Positions 1 through 4,047 of a stretch of DNA of 6,680 nucleotides are shown here, piece after piece. Position 1 is the stretch's first letter. Each line of letters opens with the position of its first letter. The stretch is taken from positions 1 to 6,680 of the forward strand of contig CAYSIR010000231.1 in the NCBI GenBank assembly GCA_964431105.1. Direction: 5' to 3'. Below the pieces are notes generated by a model. The model searched no databases, was not told the DNA's origin, and worked only from the letters and a program-made list of their open reading frames with translations. The stretch is from RECH01 sp964431105. Its GTDB lineage: Bacteria > Cyanobacteriota > Cyanobacteriia > RECH01. The translations under genes were made by a program, and so were the position numbers.

Positions 1-58
1 GAATTGGGGGGATTAAGGGGGGCAATGCAGCGGCTTGCAGGAAGCACTGGAGATGGGG

Positions 59-225
59 TGCATGTCACCTTTACGCCCTCACCCTAAATCCCTCTCCCAA
101 TCTTGGGAGAGAGACTTTGAATGGTTCTTCTCCCCTTCGCCCACTGTTGGGAAAAGACTGTCCTGATCTTGTCGAAGGGGGGCTGGGGGATGAGGGCAAT
201 GCAGGATGTGCAAACATGACATGCA
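59..225. repeat. 9-bp inverted repeat flanking repeat copy A
   Basis: TGCATGTCA at 59-67 is the exact reverse complement of TGACATGCA at 217-225. The two arms bracket the MITE-like repeat (75-197), about 8 and 20 bases outside its ends. They could pair in a transcript or form part of a larger element boundary. A 9-bp match over this distance may also be chance. Confidence 0.3.
75..197. repeat. MITE-like cyanobacterial repeat, copy A
   Basis: The element is bounded by a 7-bp terminal inverted repeat, GCCCTCA (75-81) and TGAGGGC (191-197). It has an internal near-palindrome, CCCTCTCCC (90-98) against GGGAGAGAG (105-113). Positions 79-100 are identical over 22 bases to positions 3928-3949 of a second copy, and the right halves also match (TTGGGAAA, then GGGGCTGGGG). 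Copy A carries roughly 30 extra bases around 150-175 that copy B lacks. Repeats beginning CCCTCACCCTAAATCCCTCTCCC are common between genes in many cyanobacteria (recalled, not searched). No transposase is encoded, so if mobile it would be a non-autonomous element. Confidence 0.75.
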
Positions 226-296
226 GCCATTCTGCATCGACCGATCGCTTCTTCTCCACTGTTGTTGTCATGCCAATCTTTTCCTAAACATTACCT

Positions 297-1463
297 ATGA
301 GTGTTGACAACTTCCTTGACATCTATTCCCTCAGCCTCAACAAAAAAGGTGAAGAACTCTGTGGGGATAAAGTAAAATTTCTAAAGACCGAACGAACAGC
401 CACAATTGTGCTATCTGACGGCCTCGGTAGTGGCGTTAAAGCTAACATCTTATCGACCCTAACCGTTGAGATTTTGCTGACGATGCTCAATGCGGAGATT
501 CCCCTAGAAGAAGTTCTCAAAACAGTAATTGCGACTTTACCCATTTGTCAGGCTCGCAAAATTGCTTACTCGACCTTCAGTATTATCCAAGTTGATCTCG
601 AAACCAACTATTTCAAGATTATCAACTTTGACAATCCCTCATTCTTATACTTTCGAGATAAGAAACGGATGCCAATACAAAGCCGCACCGAAGAAGTTTT
701 AGGGCACAAGATAAAACTCGCTGAAGGTGTGTTAGAACGCGGAGACTTTCTGGGAGCCGTTAGCGATGGCGTTCTCTATGCCGGGATGGGGATCGCGCTC
801 AATTTTGGCTGGGGTTGGGATAATATTGCTCAACATATTGAAGAGGTGTTAGCGCAGAAAGCCCATACCGCCACTACCATCGTTCAGTCTGTTATTAAAA
901 AAACTTATTCGCTTTACCAAGGGGAAATTGGTGATGATGCTTCATTTGTCGGCATTTATGTTCGCAAGCCCAATCCAGTGATGATTTTTACCGGCCCGCC
1001 GCTGGATGAAAGCCGCGATGAGGAATATGTCGATCGCATTTTGAGCTTTGAGGGGCGCAAAGTGGTGTGTGGTGGCACGACAGGTAACATTGTAGCGAGT
1101 TATCTTGGTGAGACGGTGGAGATGGATCTATCCACGATTCGCAAGGAACTGCCGCCAATTGGAATGCTGAGCTGCATCGATTTGGTAACCGAAGGAATTC
1201 TAACGATTTCTAAGGCAACTGAATATATTAAAGCCTGTAATTGTGATTTAACGCGGCTGCAATTTGATAATAATGGTGCGTATTTGCTAGCGCGGGAAAT
1301 TTTGCAGGCGGATTCGATTATGTTCTTGGTCGGGCAGCAAATTAATGAGTTTTACCAGAACCCGCTCCTACCGAAAAATATCTCGATTCGTCGCAGTTTA
1401 ATTGAAGACTTGGTGCAATTTTTACGACGGCATCAGAAAGAAGTGACGATCGAATATTGTTAG
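297..1463 (+). CDS. SpoIIE-family PP2C-type serine phosphatase with hydrogenase-cluster-type C-terminal domain
   Basis: This 388-residue soluble protein is predicted to remove phosphate from serine or threonine of a partner protein, as SpoIIE and RsbU do for anti-anti-sigma factors. Residues 1-223 form the metal-dependent PP2C-like domain. Its acidic ligands are visible: D24 in CGDKV, D41 in LSDGLGSG, D157 in AVSDGVLYAG, and D213/D214 in GDDASFVG. No signal peptide, membrane segment, PAS, GAF or receiver domain precedes it. Residues 226-388 form a second domain (FTGPPLDES, VVCGGTTGNIVASYLG, PPIGMLSCIDLVTEG, VGQQINEFYQNP) that I recall from Firmicutes phosphatases encoded next to sensory [FeFe] hydrogenases; its function is unknown. 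The ATG at 297 starts the PP2C domain directly and no good Shine-Dalgarno precedes it. The gene has no HIP1 octamer and looks more AT-rich than the genes to its right, which suggests a different history. Partner kinase or anti-sigma genes, if any, would lie left of the window. Confidence 0.88.
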   Translation: MSVDNFLDIYSLSLNKKGEELCGDKVKFLKTERTATIVLSDGLGSGVKANILSTLTVEILLTMLNAEIPLEEVLKTVIATLPICQARKIAYSTFSIIQVDLETNYFKIINFDNPSFLYFRDKKRMPIQSRTEEVLGHKIKLAEGVLERGDFLGAVSDGVLYAGMGIALNFGWGWDNIAQHIEEVLAQKAHTATTIVQSVIKKTYSLYQGEIGDDASFVGIYVRKPNPVMIFTGPPLDESRDEEYVDRILSFEGRKVVCGGTTGNIVASYLGETVEMDLSTIRKELPPIGMLSCIDLVTEGILTISKATEYIKACNCDLTRLQFDNNGAYLLAREILQADSIMFLVGQQINEFYQNPLLPKNISIRRSLIEDLVQFLRRHQKEVTIEYC

Positions 1464-1489
1464 GGATTTATCCGAAACTGGATCATCAA

Positions 1490-1527
1490 TGAGCCTACGG
1501 CTGAAACTGAGTCAGCAACCAGGCTCA
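1490..1527. repeat. Nested stem-loop downstream of the phosphatase gene
   Basis: TGAGCCT (1490-1496) pairs with AGGCTCA (1521-1527), and inside it GCTGA (1500-1504) pairs with TCAGC (1512-1516), leaving a 7-base loop. The hairpin begins 26 bases after the phosphatase stop, so it could act as a weak terminator or mRNA 3'-end structure. No T-tract follows, so it is not a classical intrinsic terminator. The same bases are the decayed 3' end of the Uma2-like pseudogene on the other strand, so the symmetry may be accidental. Confidence 0.35.
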
Positions 1528-1652
1528 CTTGCCCATGATTCGTCTGGCGCGATCGCTAGAATGCCGTTTTCAATACCGAAAATTGCAGGCCCGGCAAAAC
1601 GGTTGATTCCTGAATGCGGCGACTGCCCTGATTTTCAACTAGGTAGTCCTCT

Positions 1653-1670
1653 ATTGGTAATATTGGTAAT
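1653..1670. repeat. Tandem 9-mer at the palindrome edge
   Basis: ATTGGTAAT is repeated twice without a gap (1653-1661 and 1662-1670), and the second unit overlaps the first five bases of the palindrome. It may be a duplicated target or a slippage product from the insertion. Confidence 0.6.
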
Positions 1671-1716
1671 GATTTTTGGTGGTGTGGGCACTGCCCACAC
1701 CACCAAAAATCATTAC
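1666..1716. repeat. 51-bp perfect palindrome inserted in the Uma2-like pseudogene
   Basis: A 25-base left arm (1666-1690) and a 25-base right arm (1692-1716) are exact reverse complements around one central base (C1691). The core is GTGGGCA-C-TGCCCAC, flanked by GGTGGT/ACCACC and then GATTTTT/AAAAATC. The outer sequence continues as an imperfect inverted repeat (TATTGGTAAT on the left, ATACCACTAT on the right), so the inserted unit may be about 70-90 bp. It sits between codons that are adjacent in the family (after AFAVED, before NQGSRRI) and shifts the frame. T-tracts precede the stem and A-tracts follow it on both strands, so it is not a canonical terminator. GTGGGCA/TGCCCAC palindromes are, as I recall, dispersed in filamentous cyanobacterial genomes. 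Confidence 0.85.
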
Positions 1717-2352
1717 ATGAATACCACTATCCTCAACCGCAAATGCAGTGATGTCCAGCCATTGCACATCAATGATCCAATATTCACCGATGCCCAATTT
1801 CTCTTGCAGCCATCACTTGTTGCCTTTTTCATCTGCTAGCGATATATTCGCAACCTCAATAATCAAATCCGGCGCGGGATACTGTTCTAGGTCAATAATA
1901 CTGATTCCGAAGGGAATCGCCGCTGCTATTTCCCCTATGCAAAACGATCCATTGGTTTGGGCTTCGCTGATTCCGGCTTTGTAATAGGTGGCGTTATCTT
2001 TTCCGTTCAAATCAACATCGTGCAGAGCCGCAAACAGATTCACTGCGTAGATAATGATGCTGTACTCGCTGGCGTGATCATTGCCAACGGGTGGCATCTC
2101 AACCCTCAAATGGTTACAGTAATATCCCTTGGCGATCGCATAGGCAGGCTGTTCTATCACCTGTTGGTCGTCATTCCAGGCGACCGTGATTCAGGTATCG
2201 CCTACATCACCAAAGGTCTTTCCCAATGGAGGGCTATCAAAGTTTGAAAGGTTTTTGTTGATTTTTCAGAGGGTTAGTTTAGGATTATGGACAATTCGTA
2301 AGAATTACTGATGCGTTACGGCTTCGCCCAACAAAGCTCTATGGCTTGTTAT

Positions 2353-2380
2353 TCTTGCCTTATCACTCTTGCCTAATCAT
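2353..2380. repeat. Imperfect tandem 14-mer upstream of the ATPase gene
   Basis: TCTTGCCTTATCAC (2353-2366) is followed directly by TCTTGCCTAATCAT (2367-2380), with 12 of 14 bases identical. Once the spurious gap is removed, the pair lies about 40-70 bases before the ATPase start codon. That position would suit a direct-repeat operator, but this is only positional evidence. Confidence 0.45.
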
Positions 2381-2444
2381 TAACTATTCTCTCATTCGTC
2401 CTGCATTTGTTTATTGCCGCCCATGACGCTCAACATTCGTGACT

Positions 2445-2544
2445 NNNNNNNNNNNNNNNNNNNNNNNNNNNNNNNNNNNNNNNNNNNNNNNNNNNNNNNN
2501 NNNNNNNNNNNNNNNNNNNNNNNNNNNNNNNNNNNNNNNNNNNN
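2445..2544. other. 100-N scaffold gap with the same 27 bp on both sides
   Basis: Exactly 100 Ns separate two identical 27-base sequences, 2418-2444 and 2545-2571, both reading CGCCCATGACG... and ending in GTGACT. This is what results when two contigs that overlap by 27 bases are joined with a default-length gap. The likely true sequence has no gap and only one copy, so 2417 would continue directly into 2545. A real tandem duplication or an unresolved repeat is the alternative. Confidence 0.88.
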
Positions 2545-2549
2545 CGCCC

Positions 2550-3908
2550 ATGACGCTCAACATTCGTGACTTTTACAAAACCGTGAATCCTAGCCAGACG
2601 CTTGATGTGTCAAAGGCGGCCGATCGCAAGCTTTACATTGATTTTTCCTCGGTGCGGGGGGGTGAAATCATTGAGGAAATGCGAGACAGCATTGCGTTCT
2701 ACTCACCAGATGAACCAACCTGTGAATTGTTTACCGGGCATATTGGCTGTGGCAAATCGACGGAACTGCTACGGCTGAAGCAGAAACTCGAGCAGGATGG
2801 GTTCTTTGTGGTGTATTTCGAGTCGAGTGAAGACTTGGATATGGCGGATGTGGATATTGGGGATGTGCTGCTGGCGATCGCAAAACGAGTCGGCGAAAGC
2901 ATCAAAACCCTGAAGCTAGGACAACCCGATATTTTTCGGGACTTGCTGCAGAAGGCAGAACGGCTGATGTTGATGGAGTTAGAAATTCCTGGCGCGGAGG
3001 TAAGCGTGCCTGGCGTTGGCAGTTTCAGCTACAGCTTGGAGGATGGGGTTGCGTTGGCGACCAGCATTGGTAAGATTGCCATCAAGGCCAAAAATGATTC
3101 AATTCTGCGCGATCGCCTCAATCAATTTTTGGGGCCACAGAAGACGCGGTTACTGGATGCGATTAATAAAGAACTGCTGAAACCCGCGATCGCCCAGTTG
3201 AAGCAACAGGGCAAAAAGGGACTGGTGGTGATGATGGACAATCTCGACCGGGTGGACAACCGCCCCAAAGCCCACGGTCGCCCACAGCAGGAACATCTAT
3301 TCATCGATCAGAGCGACTGTTTTACCGGCTTAGCCTGCCATACAATTTACACTATGCCCCTGGCGCTAAAGTTTTCCAGCGAATATGGTCACTTGACCCA
3401 ACGGTATAAGGAAGATCCGAGGGTGCTGTCGATGGTGCCGATTCAGCGGCGGGATGGCAGCGAATGTGAGGACGGCATGGTGCTGTTGCGACAGATGGTG
3501 TTGGTGCGGGCATTCCCGGACATGCCAGAGGCGGAACGGTTGGCAGCCATTCCCACGGTGTTTGATAGGGCGGAGAGTCTCGATCGCCTTTGTCGGGCTA
3601 GCGGTGGTCATGTGCGCGACCTGCTGCGGTTGCTGAGTGCCTGGATTAAGAAAAGTCGGCGGCAGCTTCCCCTGACGGCAGAAATGCTGGAACAGGCGAT
3701 TCGGGAACGGCGCAATGAGATGAGTTTGCAAATTTCGCCCGATGAATGGAACTTATTACAGCAAGTGCGCCAAACCAAAACCGTTGGCGGCGATACGGGC
3801 TACAAAACCCTCATCCACAGTCGGCTCGTGTTTGAATACCGCGATCAGGGTGTGTCTTGGTTTGATGTGAATCCGCTCTTGCTGGACGCGAAGGACTTGT
3901 CAGTATGA
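2550..3908 (+). CDS. P-loop ATPase (AAA/STAND-like), first gene of the NTPase pair
   Basis: A 452-residue predicted cytoplasmic ATPase. Walker A is GHIGCGKST (residues 63-71) and Walker B is LVVMMDNLDRV (225-235), with D230 as the probable magnesium ligand. SGGHVRDLLR (351-360) resembles the sensor-2 region of Orc/AAA and STAND proteins, with R356 as the candidate arginine. The region between the Walker motifs is helical and charged. The last 80 or so residues (ISPDEWNLLQQV to SWFDVNPLLLDAKD) look like a winged-helix-type tail. The ATG at 2550 is chosen because an apparent GTG at 2439 reads through the unknown bases; the same ATG context also occurs before the gap (2423), as expected for an artefactual duplication. 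No strong Shine-Dalgarno is seen. Downstream, 139 bases away in the same direction, lies the STAND protein gene, so the two are probably functionally linked. The exact family is not one I can name, and the substrate is unknown. Confidence 0.82.
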   Translation: MTLNIRDFYKTVNPSQTLDVSKAADRKLYIDFSSVRGGEIIEEMRDSIAFYSPDEPTCELFTGHIGCGKSTELLRLKQKLEQDGFFVVYFESSEDLDMADVDIGDVLLAIAKRVGESIKTLKLGQPDIFRDLLQKAERLMLMELEIPGAEVSVPGVGSFSYSLEDGVALATSIGKIAIKAKNDSILRDRLNQFLGPQKTRLLDAINKELLKPAIAQLKQQGKKGLVVMMDNLDRVDNRPKAHGRPQQEHLFIDQSDCFTGLACHTIYTMPLALKFSSEYGHLTQRYKEDPRVLSMVPIQRRDGSECEDGMVLLRQMVLVRAFPDMPEAERLAAIPTVFDRAESLDRLCRASGGHVRDLLRLLSAWIKKSRRQLPLTAEMLEQAIRERRNEMSLQISPDEWNLLQQVRQTKTVGGDTGYKTLIHSRLVFEYRDQGVSWFDVNPLLLDAKDLSV

Positions 3909-3925
3909 GATGCGATCGCGTGTGT

Positions 3926-4015
3926 CTTCACCCTAAATCCCTCTCCCAAAACGGGCGAGGGACTTTAATCCGGCTCATCTTCTCCTGTCTTGGGAAACGG
4001 GGCTGGGGCATGAAA
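3926..4015. repeat. MITE-like cyanobacterial repeat, copy B
   Basis: A shorter relative of the element at 75-197. Positions 3928-3949 match 79-100 exactly. It carries the internal near-palindrome CCCTCTCCC (3939-3947) against GGGCGAGGG (3953-3961) and the right-hand GGGGCTGGGGCATGAAAG. Its outer ends (CTTCA and TGAAAG) are a degraded inverted repeat. It lies between the ATPase stop and the Shine-Dalgarno of the STAND gene, filling most of the intergenic space. If the pair is cotranscribed, its hairpins will be in the mRNA and could weaken read-through or set the ratio of the two products. Confidence 0.75.
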
Positions 4016-4037
4016 GTTGCTCGATCGCACCCTCACC

Positions 4038-4043
4038 AGGAGG
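4038..4043 (+). promoter_or_regulatory. Strong Shine-Dalgarno of the STAND gene
   Basis: AGGAGG lies four bases before the ATG at 4048. It is a full consensus match, unlike the weak leaders of the other two genes here, and it fixes the start. The short spacing may reduce efficiency somewhat. Confidence 0.75.
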
Positions 4044-4047
4044 CCCT

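Larger units (their letters stand above)
1..296. other. Gene-free region upstream of the phosphatase gene
   Basis: No open frame with protein-like character is visible on either strand. The stretch starts with G-rich sequence (GGGGGGATTAAGGGGGG at 5-22, approximately) and then carries the MITE-like repeat at 75-197. The 11-mer GGGCAATGCAG occurs at 20-30 and again at 194-204. The last 60 bases before the ATG at 297 are more AT-rich and should hold the 5' leader of the phosphatase gene, but I see neither a convincing -35/-10 pair nor a purine-rich ribosome binding site. The minus-strand frame at 71-271 is the reverse of the repeat and is not called. Confidence 0.7.
1490..2220 (-). pseudogene. 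Broken Uma2-family (DUF820) nuclease-like gene
   Basis: Read on the minus strand, the segment matches the cyanobacterial Uma2 pattern, a PD-(D/E)XK nuclease-like fold of about 200 residues found in many copies per genome and of unclear role. In order: KTFGDVGDT (2220-2194), a TGA stop (2193-2191), ITVAWNDDQQV, then an uninterrupted stretch with EMPPVGNDHAS, LNGKDNATYYKAGISEAQ and PAPDLIIEVANISLADEKGNK, a TGA stop (1815-1813), and WLQEKLGIGEYWIIDVQ. The frame then breaks at an inserted palindrome (1666-1716). In another frame the tail resumes as ENQGSRRI, STVLPGLQFSVLKTAF, a TAG stop (1558-1556) and RSRQTN. Three stops plus an insertion make a functional product unlikely; the longest intact piece is 115 residues (2160-1813, GTG start). 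The 5' boundary is uncertain because no start codon is left upstream. It converges on the phosphatase gene, with its tail running to about 1490. Confidence 0.85.
2221..2549. other. Gene-free region upstream of the ATPase gene, with an assembly gap
   Basis: Apart from the unknown bases, this stretch holds no convincing coding sequence. AATTC-GTAA-GAATT at 2293-2306 is a short hairpin. GATGCGTTACGGCTTCGCC at 2310-2328 looks like a fragment of a GCGTTACG-type repeat common in cyanobacteria. A tandem 14-mer follows at 2353-2380. The sequence from about 2335 to 2417 is T-rich and is the natural place for the ATPase promoter, but no -35/-10 pair with good spacing stands out. Confidence 0.6.

Noticed and set aside
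262..290. Sigma-70-like promoter (TTGTTG at 262-267, TAAACA at 285-290) for the phosphatase gene
   Set aside because: The -10 matches only about three of six consensus bases and would start transcription essentially at the ATG. It is not strong enough to call.
1666..1716. Palindrome as a bidirectional intrinsic terminator
   Set aside because: On both strands the stem is preceded by T and followed by AAAAATC, the reverse of what a terminator needs, and the insertion site inside a reading frame favours a repeat element.
1489..2247. Three overlapping plus-strand open frames (1489-1839, 1748-1984, 1957-2247)
   Set aside because: All lie opposite the Uma2-like pseudogene, whose minus-strand protein signature explains the region. 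The plus-strand translations resemble nothing known.
2439..2549. N-terminal extension of the ATPase from a GTG at 2439
   Set aside because: It consists of two codons plus 34 unknown residues read through the N gap. The family-like sequence begins at the ATG at 2550.
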